A stretch of 64,000 nt of DNA from NCBI RefSeq assembly GCF_028816475.1, contig NZ_CP118247.1:2016001-2080000 (forward strand). Direction: 5' to 3'. Under the pieces are notes generated by a model that made no database searches, had not been told where the DNA came from, and was given only the letters and a program-made list of their open reading frames with translations. Made by a program: the position numbers and the translations under genes. The first letter of the stretch is position 1. Every line of letters begins with the position of its first letter. Positions 8,929-17,415 of the stretch are shown here, in pieces. This DNA comes from Devosia rhodophyticola. GTDB taxonomy: Bacteria; Pseudomonadota; Alphaproteobacteria; Rhizobiales; Devosiaceae.

Positions 8929-9652
8929 GGCGGCCCCCGACAAAAGTTTCGATGGCGGCACCAGCAAGGCTGCCGGTGATGCCACCGATCAAAATGTACC
9001 AGCTGCCCGGCAGCAGTTTGGCGCAGATGATGGCTGTAACGGCAGCGACGAGCCAGGGAATCAGGTCGGCCTTGCCGCGCCACATGCCCAAAAGCAATGC
9101 AAGGAAAGTGGCGGTAAAGGCGAAATCGAGGCCGTAGCGGCTGGGATCATCAATGACGGCACCGAGCATTCGCCCAGTCAGGGTCGACACCATCCAGCAG
9201 CAATAGGCGAGAACGCCGCCGCCGAGCAGGAAGGCGCGGGAGCCGCCACCACGCGCCATTTCGGCCACGGTCATGGCCCAGTTTTCGTCGGTGACCAGGA
9301 ACATGCGCCAGAAACCGCCGGTCATTTGATCGGGGGCGAACAATGGCCGCAGGGTCGCGGTCAACAACATATAGCGCAGATTGACGATCAGGGCGGCGAT
9401 AATCAGTGCGCCGATAGGCAGGGCTGAGGGCGTTGCAGTCCAGAGTTCAAGAGCGACGAATTGGGCGGAACCCGCAAAAACCAGCCCGCTCATCAGGATT
9501 ACTTCGAGCACAGTCAACCCGGCACCCTTGGCCAGAACACCCCAGACCAGACCATAAGCGGAAACAGAAATGGCAACGGGAATGCAGGCGCGGGCGCCCA
9601 GAAAAAACTGGTCCTTGGCGATCTGGCGGGTGTGGGGGGCCGGGGCGTTCAT
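8912..9652 (-). CDS. AzlC family branched-chain amino acid permease
   Basis: The large subunit of an AzlCD exporter, about 246 residues from the ATG at 9652; a GTG at 9661 is an alternative start. The frame continues 127 codons upstream through non-homologous sequence into the acetyltransferase gene, so the longer version is rejected. The family block 'FFLGARACIPVAISV' appears near the N-terminus, and 'MSGLVFAGSAQFVALELW' is diagnostic of AzlC. Later helices follow, including 'WLVAAVTAIICAKLLPGSW'. It lies 91 bp downstream of an AAC(3)-like gene on the same strand and may be cotranscribed with it. Confidence 0.9.
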   Translation of the reverse strand: MNAPAPHTRQIAKDQFFLGARACIPVAISVSAYGLVWGVLAKGAGLTVLEVILMSGLVFAGSAQFVALELWTATPSALPIGALIIAALIVNLRYMLLTATLRPLFAPDQMTGGFWRMFLVTDENWAMTVAEMARGGGSRAFLLGGGVLAYCCWMVSTLTGRMLGAVIDDPSRYGLDFAFTATFLALLLGMWRGKADLIPWLVAAVTAIICAKLLPGSWYILIGGITGSLAGAAIETFVGGRRAELA

Positions 9653-9743
9653 GGCGCGCACGCTATAGCGTTCGCGGTTGGTAGGAAATCGGCTTTGCGA
9701 TGAATTTTGCTGATGGCAGGCATATGGGTTGGCGATGGCAAGG

Positions 9744-10526
9744 TCATGGTCGGTCGGGAAAACGGTTCTCCAGCCAATCCACGCAAAATTGCACGATTTC
9801 GCGGGCATCAACAAGGACGGTGTGCGCGAGGCCAATTGAGGCAGCGTTGCCGCGACCGGTGGCGAGGAAAGCGCTGACAATGTCGGCAAAATAATCGTCG
9901 GCCAGACCCGCGGCCACCGGGATCGAGGTGTCGTATTCCTCGACTGATCGCCAGATATTATGACCGTTGACCAGCATGGGCGTTTCGTAGCGCCGCAGGC
10001 GTTTATTGGGGATTTGTGCCAGATGTTCGGCATGATGCAGCAGGGTCATGGTATCGAGGGGCGCGCCGATCAGCATGGTTTTGCCACCCGATTGCACCAG
10101 TTTGCCGAAAGGGGATTGCGGACCATAGCCATAGTTGAGGGCATGATCGGCAGTGAACCAGTTGGCTTTGCCGCCGAGCGCGGCGCAGGAGGCTCCGGGG
10201 CTGGCGCTGCGACGGGCACCGGGGGTGGTGCGCAAAAATTCAGGGAATGCGCCATTGTCGCGGGTTGACCGGGACGATTGCGGATCGAATGGCGGCACAG
10301 CGTGGCGAAGGTCCGGCGATGCGTTGGCATCGTCCTCGCCCTGCCAATCGCAATAGCCCAACAAGGTGCCGCTGGGGCCGATGACATCAATGATGGCGGC
10401 AATCAAGGCGTCGGGACCGCCTACAATTGGCCCGACCTTGCGCAGTGCTGCGTGGGCCAGTACGGCGTCGCCTTCCTCAAGGCCCAGATCGGCAAACTGG
10501 GCGGCGAGGTTGGCGCGGGTCAGCAT
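9744..10526 (-). CDS. Aminoglycoside N(3)-acetyltransferase family protein, AAC(3)-like
   Basis: A 260-residue member of the antibiotic_NAT family, which transfers acetyl from acetyl-CoA to the 3-amino group of aminoglycosides. Family landmarks are 'VLAHAALRKVGPIVGG' near residue 22, 'GPSGTLL', 'GAFPEFLRTTPGARRSASP' in the middle, and 'TLLHHAEHLAQIP' with the catalytic-region His pair. Length equals that of known AAC(3) enzymes. The HxlR-type regulator ends 3 bp upstream on the same strand, so the two form an operon. Chromosomal homologues are common and many confer little resistance; activity on drugs is unproven. Confidence 0.9.
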   Translation of the reverse strand: MLTRANLAAQFADLGLEEGDAVLAHAALRKVGPIVGGPDALIAAIIDVIGPSGTLLGYCDWQGEDDANASPDLRHAVPPFDPQSSRSTRDNGAFPEFLRTTPGARRSASPGASCAALGGKANWFTADHALNYGYGPQSPFGKLVQSGGKTMLIGAPLDTMTLLHHAEHLAQIPNKRLRRYETPMLVNGHNIWRSVEEYDTSIPVAAGLADDYFADIVSAFLATGRGNAASIGLAHTVLVDAREIVQFCVDWLENRFPDRP

Positions 10527-10529
10527 GGC

Positions 10530-10949
10530 TTAGCCGCGGGCGTAGGCGATTTTGGCGGGAGCATTGTCCGTACCGGGCTGGCGGGCATCGTAGTTGGCTC
10601 GGGCCTCAACAATGGTGGCATGGTGTTCGGCCGACCAATCCCAAAGGCCACTGATCGGCACCTGCAGGGTTTTGCCCAGCTCGGTCAGTCCATATTCAAC
10701 CCGGGGCGGCACTTCAGGATAAATGGTGCGGGTGACCAGACCGTCACGCTCCAGATTGCGCAGGGTCAATGTCAGCATGCGTTGGGAAACGCCATTGATG
10801 GTGCGCTTGAGTTCGTTAAAACGCAGGGTGCCGCTGCGCCCAAGGATGCCCACGACCAGAACACTCCACTTGTCGCCAATACGATTGAGCACGTCAGACA
10901 TGGCGGCGCAGTTGGATGATTGGCTTGTGTCGGTCAGCGACATGGTCAT
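10530..10949 (-). CDS. HxlR family transcriptional regulator
   Basis: A 139-residue winged-helix repressor or activator of the HxlR family. The family Cys lies in 'SSNCAAM' near residue 14, followed by 'RIGDKWSVLVVGIL', 'LRFNELKRTINGVSQRMLT' (recognition helix region) and the wing 'PPRVEYGLTELG'. A second in-frame ATG at 10943 has a slightly better spaced gaga ribosome site. The gene is first in an operon with the AAC(3)-like gene. The 188-bp region to the divergent exporter gene probably holds its operator. Members often sense reactive electrophiles or oxidants through the conserved Cys. Confidence 0.92.
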   Translation of the reverse strand: MTMSLTDTSQSSNCAAMSDVLNRIGDKWSVLVVGILGRSGTLRFNELKRTINGVSQRMLTLTLRNLERDGLVTRTIYPEVPPRVEYGLTELGKTLQVPISGLWDWSAEHHATIVEARANYDARQPGTDNAPAKIAYARG

Positions 10950-11137
10950 TTCTCACTTTATGTGGTGTGGTTACTATTGTAGACACAGTTACTAGTTGTG
11001 CCTAGCCCCATGTTGCAGCAAACTATGGGATGGTGCTATGCGCTGAGGCGCCGGGTGATTGCCACCGGCGCGGGGCCATGCGTCGCGTTTGTGAACCTGG
11101 CGGGTCTTCGTGATGGACCGCCTATGCTGGAAATATC

Positions 11138-12859
11138 ATGTTAGCCCGCTTTTTTGCCTACTATCTGCCTTACAAACGGCTGTTCCTGCTCGATTTTGGC
11201 TGTGCCGTGCTGGCGGGGGTGCTCGAACTCGGCTTTCCTCTGGCGGTCAAGCTCTTCATCGACACTTTGTTGCCGGGGCAGAACTGGGGCCTGATCGCGG
11301 CGGTGGCAGCGCTGCTGTTGGGGATATATGCTCTTAATACCGGGTTGATGGCGGTGGTCAATTATTGGGGCCATGCGCTGGGTATTTCGATTGAAACCGA
11401 CATGCGGCGTGAGGCATTCGATCATATCCAGAAACTTAGTTTCCGGTATTTCGACAACAACAAAACCGGGCATCTGATCACCCATGTGACCAAGGATCTC
11501 GAAGAGGTTGGTGAGGTAGCGCACCATGGGCCCGAGGATCTGTTCATCGCCATCATGACCTTTGTTGGCGCGTTCATCCTGATGTTTACCGTGCAGTGGA
11601 AGATGGCGCTGATCGTTACGGCAATCGTGCCATTCATGACCTGGCTGGTGAGCCGGTATGGCGCCAAGATGACCGAGAACTGGCGGCGGTTGTTTCGTCA
11701 GGTCGGCGAGTTCAACACCCGAGTCGGGGAAAGCGTTGGCGGCATTCGCGTGGTCAAGGCGTTCGCCAATGAGGACCATGAGCGAGCGCTTTTTGCGGTC
11801 AATAACGAAGGGTATCGCGCCACCAAACTCAATGCCTATGCCTATATGACGGCCAGCATCACACTATCCTATTTCAGCACCCGATTCGTGCAGCTGGTGG
11901 TGATGGTGGCGGGGACATTTTTCGTGATTGGCGGCGAATTGAGCTATGGCGGATTTGTCGGCTTTCTGCTGCTGGTCAATGTGTTTTTCCGGCCCATCGA
12001 CAAGATTACCTCGGTGCTGGAAAGCTATCCCAAGGGGATTGCCGGGTTCAAACGCTTTACCAGTCTCATCGATACCGCACCCGACATTGCCGATCGGGCC
12101 GATGCGGTGGCGGTTGGCGCGCTTGTCGGCGATATTGAATATCGCGATGTCAGTTTTGGTTATGGCGAGGTTGGCAAGGTATTCGAGGAGTTGAACCTTT
12201 CGATCAAGGCGGGTGAAACGGTTGCATTTGTCGGCCCGTCGGGAGCCGGGAAGACGACGATCTGTTCGTTGTTGCCGCGATTTTACGAGGTTGATGGCGG
12301 GCAGATCTTGATTGACGGGCGCGATATTCGCGACATGACACAGGCCAGTTTGCGGGCGCAGATCGGCATTGTGGCGCAGGATGTTTTTTTGTTCGGCGGC
12401 ACCATTCGCGAAAATATCGCTTATGGGCGGTTGGATGCGACTGATGATGAAATCGTCGAGGCATTGCGCCGTGCCTCGCTGGACCGGTTTGTGCTGGGGT
12501 TGCCGGAGGGGCTGGATACGCTAACGGGCGAGCGCGGGGTCAAACTTTCGGGCGGGCAGAAGCAGCGGCTGGCGATTGCCCGGATTTTTCTCAAGAATCC
12601 ACCGATTCTCATTCTGGACGAGGCGACATCGGCACTGGATACGGCCACCGAATTTGCGATCCAGCAATCGTTGGCGGCCTTGTCACAAGGTCGCACCACG
12701 CTGGTTGTAGCCCATCGCCTGGCCACAATTCGCAATGCTGACCGCATTGTTGTGGTGGGGGAAAACGGTCTGGTTGAGCAGGGCACGCACACCCAATTGC
12801 TTGCAGCCAAAGGGGCTTACGCGCAATTACATCAGGCCCAGTTCGGGGCAGTTGCCTAA
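11138..12859 (+). CDS. ABC exporter, fused permease and ATPase (MsbA/multidrug type)
   Basis: A 573-residue half-transporter that should act as a homodimer. The N-terminal six-helix domain spans roughly residues 1-310, with intracellular-loop motifs such as 'FRYFDNNKTGHLITHVTKDLEEV'. The ATPase follows with Walker A 'GPSGAGKT', Q-loop 'IVAQDVFLFGGTIRENIAYG', signature 'LSGGQKQR', Walker B 'ILILDEATSAL' and H-loop 'VVAHRLATI'. All catalytic residues are present. It is divergent from the HxlR/AAC(3) operon and shares its promoter region, so the HxlR protein could also control it. The substrate is not predictable; lipids or drugs are usual. Confidence 0.93.
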   Translation: MLARFFAYYLPYKRLFLLDFGCAVLAGVLELGFPLAVKLFIDTLLPGQNWGLIAAVAALLLGIYALNTGLMAVVNYWGHALGISIETDMRREAFDHIQKLSFRYFDNNKTGHLITHVTKDLEEVGEVAHHGPEDLFIAIMTFVGAFILMFTVQWKMALIVTAIVPFMTWLVSRYGAKMTENWRRLFRQVGEFNTRVGESVGGIRVVKAFANEDHERALFAVNNEGYRATKLNAYAYMTASITLSYFSTRFVQLVVMVAGTFFVIGGELSYGGFVGFLLLVNVFFRPIDKITSVLESYPKGIAGFKRFTSLIDTAPDIADRADAVAVGALVGDIEYRDVSFGYGEVGKVFEELNLSIKAGETVAFVGPSGAGKTTICSLLPRFYEVDGGQILIDGRDIRDMTQASLRAQIGIVAQDVFLFGGTIRENIAYGRLDATDDEIVEALRRASLDRFVLGLPEGLDTLTGERGVKLSGGQKQRLAIARIFLKNPPILILDEATSALDTATEFAIQQSLAALSQGRTTLVVAHRLATIRNADRIVVVGENGLVEQGTHTQLLAAKGAYAQLHQAQFGAVA

Positions 12860-12930
12860 CCGCAATGGAGCGCATTGCGTTGCCGGTTCAAAACCCTGTC
12901 AGGTGCGGCGCGGTGCATTGAGATCGGGGC

Positions 12931-14139
12931 GTGGCGCTGTTAAGAGAGGCGCGCGCCATTTCCCCGATCCGGAGCCGTTTCTTCGTGCGATTTGCTCAAC
13001 GACTGGTTTTTATTGTCCTTGCCGTGATCGGCCTTGGAGCCGGGGTGGCGCGTGCCACACCGATGTTGCTGGTCGATATGGATACACTCGAGGTGCTTTA
13101 TGCACAGGACGCGGGCGCCCCATGGCATCCGGCCTCGCTGACCAAGCTGATGACGGCCTATGTGACCTTTGAAGCGATTGCGGCGGGCAGGATCAGTCTT
13201 GATACCCCGGTGACGCTTTCGCGCAAGGCGGTCAATCAGGCGCCGAGCAAGTCGGGCCTGCCGGTCGATACGGCCATGACCATGAAGGATGCGCTTTATA
13301 TCATGCTGGTCAAATCGGCCAATGATGTTGCCATGGCGATTGCCGAGACGGTTGGCGGTTCGGAAGCCGGATTTGCAGCGATGATGAACGAGACGGCAGC
13401 GCGCATGGGGTTGAGCGCTACCCATTACGTCAATCCCAACGGGCTAGACGACAATCAACAGGTGACCTCGGCGCGTGATCTGGCAATCCTGTCGCTCTAT
13501 ATCTGGCAGAATTTTCCACAATACGGGCCGATCTTCGGGACTGACTATGTGCAGTTGGGCAAGGCCAAGCTTGAATCAAACAATGAGTTATTGACCAGTT
13601 TTGCCGGTACTACCGGCATGAAAACCGGGTTCATCTGTGCCTCGGGGCTCAACATGGTCGCGACGGTCAAGCGCGGGGAGCGGCGTTATATGGCCGTTGT
13701 TCTGGGCGCATCGTCAGCGCGCGAGCGCAATGAGCGGGCAGCCGAACTGATGCTCAAGGGGTTTTCAGGGACGCTCAAGGGGCGGGGGCAATCGGTTCTG
13801 AATTTGGCCAATAATGTCGGGGTGGCGCCGGTCAATATGCGGCCGCTAATCTGCGGCAAGGACGCCAAGGTTTATGTAAAGGCGCAGGAAAGCGAGTTTC
13901 CCTACGGTCTTAAGGGTCAGCCGACCAATCTGACCGACACGTTGTCACCCGTTGTTTATCAGGCGAGCACCATGGGGCGAATCCGAACCGGCGTGATGCT
14001 GCCGCGACCCCGGCCACTGCATTTGCCTGAGATGGGGGTTCAGGCCGATCTGGCACCGGATTTACGCCCGGCACTGGTGGCCAATCCGGCAAACCAGAAT
14101 ATTCCGCATCCACGGCCGCGCCCGGCGTTTTTGAATTAG
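12931..14139 (+). CDS. D-alanyl-D-alanine carboxypeptidase (penicillin-binding protein, DacA type)
   Basis: A secreted or membrane-anchored low-molecular-weight PBP of 402 residues that trims the terminal D-Ala of peptidoglycan stem peptides. An N-terminal hydrophobic signal segment spans about residues 25-43. The catalytic motifs are SxxK 'SLTK' at Ser69, SxN 'KSAND' and KTG 'MKTGF'. A C-terminal half of about 150 residues continues past the peptidase domain and ends Pro/Arg rich. The GTG start at 12931 has only a weak ribosome site; the next ATG would remove the signal segment. It overlaps the end of the convergent tusA gene by 4 bp. Confidence 0.93.
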   Translation: MALLREARAISPIRSRFFVRFAQRLVFIVLAVIGLGAGVARATPMLLVDMDTLEVLYAQDAGAPWHPASLTKLMTAYVTFEAIAAGRISLDTPVTLSRKAVNQAPSKSGLPVDTAMTMKDALYIMLVKSANDVAMAIAETVGGSEAGFAAMMNETAARMGLSATHYVNPNGLDDNQQVTSARDLAILSLYIWQNFPQYGPIFGTDYVQLGKAKLESNNELLTSFAGTTGMKTGFICASGLNMVATVKRGERRYMAVVLGASSARERNERAAELMLKGFSGTLKGRGQSVLNLANNVGVAPVNMRPLICGKDAKVYVKAQESEFPYGLKGQPTNLTDTLSPVVYQASTMGRIRTGVMLPRPRPLHLPEMGVQADLAPDLRPALVANPANQNIPHPRPRPAFLN

Positions 14140-14387
14140 GCTTTTACGACGACAAAGCGCATGGCGTCGGGCTGTTGCTCGATTGACAGGCCATGCCCGT
14201 TCTGGCGGCAGAACAGGGGAATATCAATCTTTGCCATCGGGTCGGTGGCAAGGATGGTCAGGGTCTGGCCGGACGCCAACTGGGTCAGGCGTTTTTCCAT
14301 TTTCAGGACCGGCAGCGGGCATTTGAGCCCGCGCGCGTCGATCAGGAAAAGATCACTGATCAAGGACCAATACCCAGTAAACGCCAT
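14136..14387 (-). CDS. TusA family sulfurtransferase
   Basis: A small cytoplasmic sulfur carrier of about 83 residues. The family signature 'DARGLKCPLPVLKM' with the active-site Cys-Pro is clear, followed by 'LTILATDP' and 'DIPLFCRQNGH'. TusA-like proteins accept persulfide sulfur for tRNA thiolation or other uses. The start is uncertain: ATG 14387 overlaps the upstream lipoprotein gene by 35 bases, while TTG 14363 would overlap by 11 bases and give a more typical N-terminus. Either way it is coupled to the CAP-domain gene. Confidence 0.88.
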   Translation of the reverse strand: MAFTGYWSLISDLFLIDARGLKCPLPVLKMEKRLTQLASGQTLTILATDPMAKIDIPLFCRQNGHGLSIEQQPDAMRFVVVKA

Positions 14388-14847
14388 AGCCGGAGGTGCC
14401 ATTGTAGGCCGTGGCAATACCAGCCTTGGTGGCGTTGGCTGGGGTCAGGCCCGCAGCATCAGCGGGATTGTTACGCCAGCCGGAAAAGGTTTCAGCAAAG
14501 GTTGAATAGCCAGCGCTCAACTTCATGCCGACAAGCCCCGATGGGGTTTTTGGCGGGGTACCGGTTGAGGCATATTGATTGACCAGCGCCTGGGCGGTAC
14601 CATCCAGACCAATATCGTTTGACAGGGGACCGACACCTTGGGTCGTGCGATAGGCATTAACGATGGCCACGGCCTGCGTGCGATCCAGCACTGCATTGGG
14701 CTGATCCATGCGGGCGCTCAGGCCGGGATGCAAAGGTGTCATCGCCCCGCCGCTGCTGCAGGCAGCAACGGTCAACCCGGTTGCCACGACAATGGCTGCG
14801 GCGGCAAGGCGGGAAAGCGAGCGTGCGGTCTGGTTGTGGGCCGTCAT
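14353..14847 (-). CDS. CAP/SCP domain lipoprotein
   Basis: A 164-residue exported protein. The start at 14847 is set by a gagga ribosome site; a TTG 12 bases earlier lies in that site. The signal peptide ends in the lipobox 'LTVAAC' with Cys near residue 30, so it should be lipid-anchored. The rest matches a short CAP (cysteine-rich secretory, SCP) domain: 'AIVNAYRTTQGVGPLSND', 'AQALVNQYA', and the C-terminal 'GYGVYWVLVLDQ'. Bacterial CAP proteins have no settled activity. It is translationally coupled with the tusA gene that follows. Confidence 0.85.
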   Translation of the reverse strand: MTAHNQTARSLSRLAAAAIVVATGLTVAACSSGGAMTPLHPGLSARMDQPNAVLDRTQAVAIVNAYRTTQGVGPLSNDIGLDGTAQALVNQYASTGTPPKTPSGLVGMKLSAGYSTFAETFSGWRNNPADAAGLTPANATKAGIATAYNGTSGYGVYWVLVLDQ

Positions 14848-14984
14848 GATTTTCCTCAAGAGGTGAATGTCTAGCCGCTCTCATTGCCGCAGTTCACGTC
14901 AATTCCAAGGCGCACTGCGGGCTTTGGTATCACAAAGCCCTTAAGGAAGCGGCAATGGGGGTGTTTGTCGCCCCCCAGCAGGCT

Positions 14985-16151
14985 TTACGGGTTTATCACT
15001 GGCAGTTTGGGCGCGGCGCGCTGGCTGATCAGTTGGGGGCCATTAACCCGGATGACGATATTTTCTTCGTGCACCATGCCGCGTCCGGGGCCGGTCGAGA
15101 GGCTGGGTTCAAGTGTCAGTACCATGCCCGGGGCTAGCACCGTCCGGTCGGCTGCCCTCAGGGAGGGCCATTCGGTCAGCTGCATGCCCAGGCCATGTCC
15201 GAACCGGCCCGCGTTGCCGATTTGGTATCCGGCGTCGGCAATCACCCGTCCCATGGCGTTGAACAGATCGGCGCAGGTTGCGCCGGGATGCGCCGCCGCC
15301 AGCCCTGCTTCGGTTGCGGCAAAAAGTGTGTCATAGGCCCTGCGCGTGGCGTCATCTGCAAAGCCAATGGCGAAGTTGCGGTCAAAATCGGAAAAATAGC
15401 CGTCTCGGGTCGCGCCGGTATCCATCATCAGCAGATCGCCAGCCGCGAGTGGCGCGTCACGGGGCGGGGCGATAATGTTGTCATAGCCGCCCGGTGCTGC
15501 CGCGCCGATCAGATAGGGCACTTCGTCGGCGCCGCGACCGATGAGATCGGTGCGAAAGGCGGCAAAGACATCGCACAATCGGTCGCCAGCGTGAACGTTG
15601 GCGGGAACGGCGGCAAAGCCATTCGAGACGATGCGGCATATATCGGCGAGCTTGGCGATTTCGGCCTCCGACTTGACCATGCGCAGGGTCCGGATGATGT
15701 CGGTCGCGTCAACGAATGTGGCGTCACAAAGGTGCGCGCGCAGTCGCTGATAATCATTGAGCGGCATTCTCAGAACCGTTTCTGGTCCCATTGGCAGACC
15801 AATGTTGCCGTGGCTGGCACCAATGTCAGTCAGGGTCTCGATCAGCAGGGAAACGCCATCGTCTTCTGGGCGAGGGCTAGGCCAATGCCTGATGTCGTCC
15901 AGCCAGGTTGTTGCCATCAGCGGCACCCCGATTTCGGGGATTACGGCAATGGGTTTTCCAGTTGGCGGAACGATGAGGAACCAGGGTCGGGTCGGACTTT
16001 GCCAGAACGGGGTGAGAAAGCCGGTGAAGTAGCGCACCTCCGGCTCGGTGCAAACAAGCAGCGCGCCTAGTCCGCGCTCAGCCATCAATTGTTGGGCATG
16101 CCTGGTTCTTGCTGCAAACTCGGCCTTTGAAAAGCCGCGCGCGATACTCAT
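14985..16151 (-). CDS. M24 family metallopeptidase (Xaa-Pro peptidase/ectoine-hydrolase-like)
   Basis: A 388-residue 'pita-bread' enzyme. The N-terminal creatinase-like domain (about residues 1-160) is followed by the M24 catalytic domain. Metal-binding residues are visible in 'LMMDTGATRDGYFSDFDRNF' (two Asp), 'GRFGHGLGM' (His), 'LTLEPS' (Glu) and 'VHEENIVIR' (Glu). M24 enzymes cleave Xaa-Pro bonds or hydrolyse amide bonds in small molecules such as creatine and ectoine. It lies 43 bp downstream of a diaminopropionate-ammonia-lyase-like gene in the same direction, which suggests hydrolysis of an amide-type amino acid conjugate rather than general peptide turnover; that is inference. Confidence 0.9.
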   Translation of the reverse strand: MSIARGFSKAEFAARTRHAQQLMAERGLGALLVCTEPEVRYFTGFLTPFWQSPTRPWFLIVPPTGKPIAVIPEIGVPLMATTWLDDIRHWPSPRPEDDGVSLLIETLTDIGASHGNIGLPMGPETVLRMPLNDYQRLRAHLCDATFVDATDIIRTLRMVKSEAEIAKLADICRIVSNGFAAVPANVHAGDRLCDVFAAFRTDLIGRGADEVPYLIGAAAPGGYDNIIAPPRDAPLAAGDLLMMDTGATRDGYFSDFDRNFAIGFADDATRRAYDTLFAATEAGLAAAHPGATCADLFNAMGRVIADAGYQIGNAGRFGHGLGMQLTEWPSLRAADRTVLAPGMVLTLEPSLSTGPGRGMVHEENIVIRVNGPQLISQRAAPKLPVINP

Positions 16152-16194
16152 CGAGCCAACGCCGTCCGGACCAGTGCGAAGCGAATTTTCACGC

Positions 16195-17286
16195 CTAACC
16201 CTCCGGGCCTTCAGTTACGAAAATGAGCACGCGGCTTTGGTCATTGAGGCCGAACGTGTCGCGGTCGGCGCCGAGGTGGGTGAAACCGGCGAACCCGGCA
16301 GCGCCCGAAGGCGTGGTCGGTATGCCGAGGCGGCCAAGATCGCCAACGGTTTCAAGACTTTGCTGATCGGATATGGTCTGGAATATGTCGGCGTTGCGCG
16401 CCAGTTCGGCGAGCGCTAGATGTGATGGTGATTTGCAATCGAGCCGACCCATGATGGATTCCGGGCCCGGCACATCGGTGGGTTGACCCGCCCTGACGCT
16501 TTCCAACAGTGTTGCGGCAGCGTCGGGTTCGACCACGATGATTGTTGGTTCTTCGCCCCAGCACATGCGGAAATGTGCGGTCATTGCCGCTGCGAAGCCG
16601 CCTACGCCGGCCTGCAGAAAAATGTGGGTGGGCGGTGCGTCGATCTGGTCGGCAACTTCGGCTCCGACAACGAGATAGCCTTCCATGACACGCATCGGCA
16701 GTTCGACATAGCCGGGCCAGGAGGAGTCCGAGAGCAGCGTCCAGCCGTTGCGCTCGCAATCGAGTTTTGCCGCTTCCATGCTGGCTTCGTAGAACGCGCC
16801 GACGCGGCGGACCTCTGCGCCCAGATCGCGAAGCCGTCCGGCGAACGGCTCGGGCACGGAATCTGCTATATAGACAATGGCGCGGGCACCAAAAATCCGC
16901 GCGCCCGAGGCGACCGACAGTCCATGGTTTCCCGCGCTGGCGCAGGCGAATACCATGTCGGACAGAATTGTCTGCCGCTGCGAATGCCGGGCCAGTGCCT
17001 CGGGCCCGCCGGCGCGTTCCATGGCAAAACGGGCAATGACGTATGCTGCCCCCAGCGCCTTGAAACTCCCCAGGCCCATGCGGGCGCTTTCATCTTTGAC
17101 AAAGACTTTGGCAACGTTGTTCGTGCGAGCGAGTTCGGGCATGTCGCGCAGCGTCGTGGTGTTCGCGGCAGGGCAATGGGCCAACAAGCGATAGGGCTCG
17201 GCAGGGTCCGACAGAATCCTGCCACCCGCCAATCCCACCATATCGGTCAATCCAGTTCCGCGATGTGGATTACGAAAAACCGCCAT
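16195..17286 (-). CDS. PLP-dependent diaminopropionate ammonia-lyase-like protein
   Basis: A 363-residue fold-type II PLP enzyme. The lysine that should bind PLP is in 'GLGSFKALGAAY', the substrate-carboxylate loop is 'ASAGNHGLSVA' and a glycine-rich phosphate loop is 'LQAGVGGFAA'. These match diaminopropionate ammonia-lyase, which converts 2,3-diaminopropionate to pyruvate and two ammonia. The start at 17286 follows an aagg ribosome site; the frame extends 12 codons further to a TTG. Threonine-dehydratase-like EutB of ectoine catabolism is the main alternative. It is divergent from an Lrp/AsnC regulator across 129 bp. Confidence 0.85.
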   Translation of the reverse strand: MAVFRNPHRGTGLTDMVGLAGGRILSDPAEPYRLLAHCPAANTTTLRDMPELARTNNVAKVFVKDESARMGLGSFKALGAAYVIARFAMERAGGPEALARHSQRQTILSDMVFACASAGNHGLSVASGARIFGARAIVYIADSVPEPFAGRLRDLGAEVRRVGAFYEASMEAAKLDCERNGWTLLSDSSWPGYVELPMRVMEGYLVVGAEVADQIDAPPTHIFLQAGVGGFAAAMTAHFRMCWGEEPTIIVVEPDAAATLLESVRAGQPTDVPGPESIMGRLDCKSPSHLALAELARNADIFQTISDQQSLETVGDLGRLGIPTTPSGAAGFAGFTHLGADRDTFGLNDQSRVLIFVTEGPEG

Positions 17287-17362
17287 AAGGCACCTTGCTG
17301 CTACTTGGTCTTGTGTCTGCAAAGTCTAACAGGCTGCAACGCCGCTCGCTTGCACCACGAAG

Positions 17363-17389
17363 GCGAATTCAATATAAATGTTGCGAATT
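17363..17389. promoter_or_regulatory. Possible Lrp/AsnC operator: direct repeat GCGAATT 20 bp apart
   Basis: Between the divergent lyase and regulator genes, GCGAATT occurs at 17363-17369 and again at 17383-17389, exactly 20 bp apart, separated by an A/T-rich stretch (caatataaatgtt). Two helical turns of spacing on one DNA face is what a dimeric Lrp/AsnC regulator would use. This is seen in sequence; binding is inference. Confidence 0.35.
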
Positions 17390-17415
17390 TCGGGGAGGTG
17401 GCGAGAGGTTTTTGC

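Noticed and set aside
10278..10919. A 213-residue plus-strand frame across the AAC(3)/HxlR genes
   Set aside because: It is the antisense shadow of two clearly recognised minus-strand genes.
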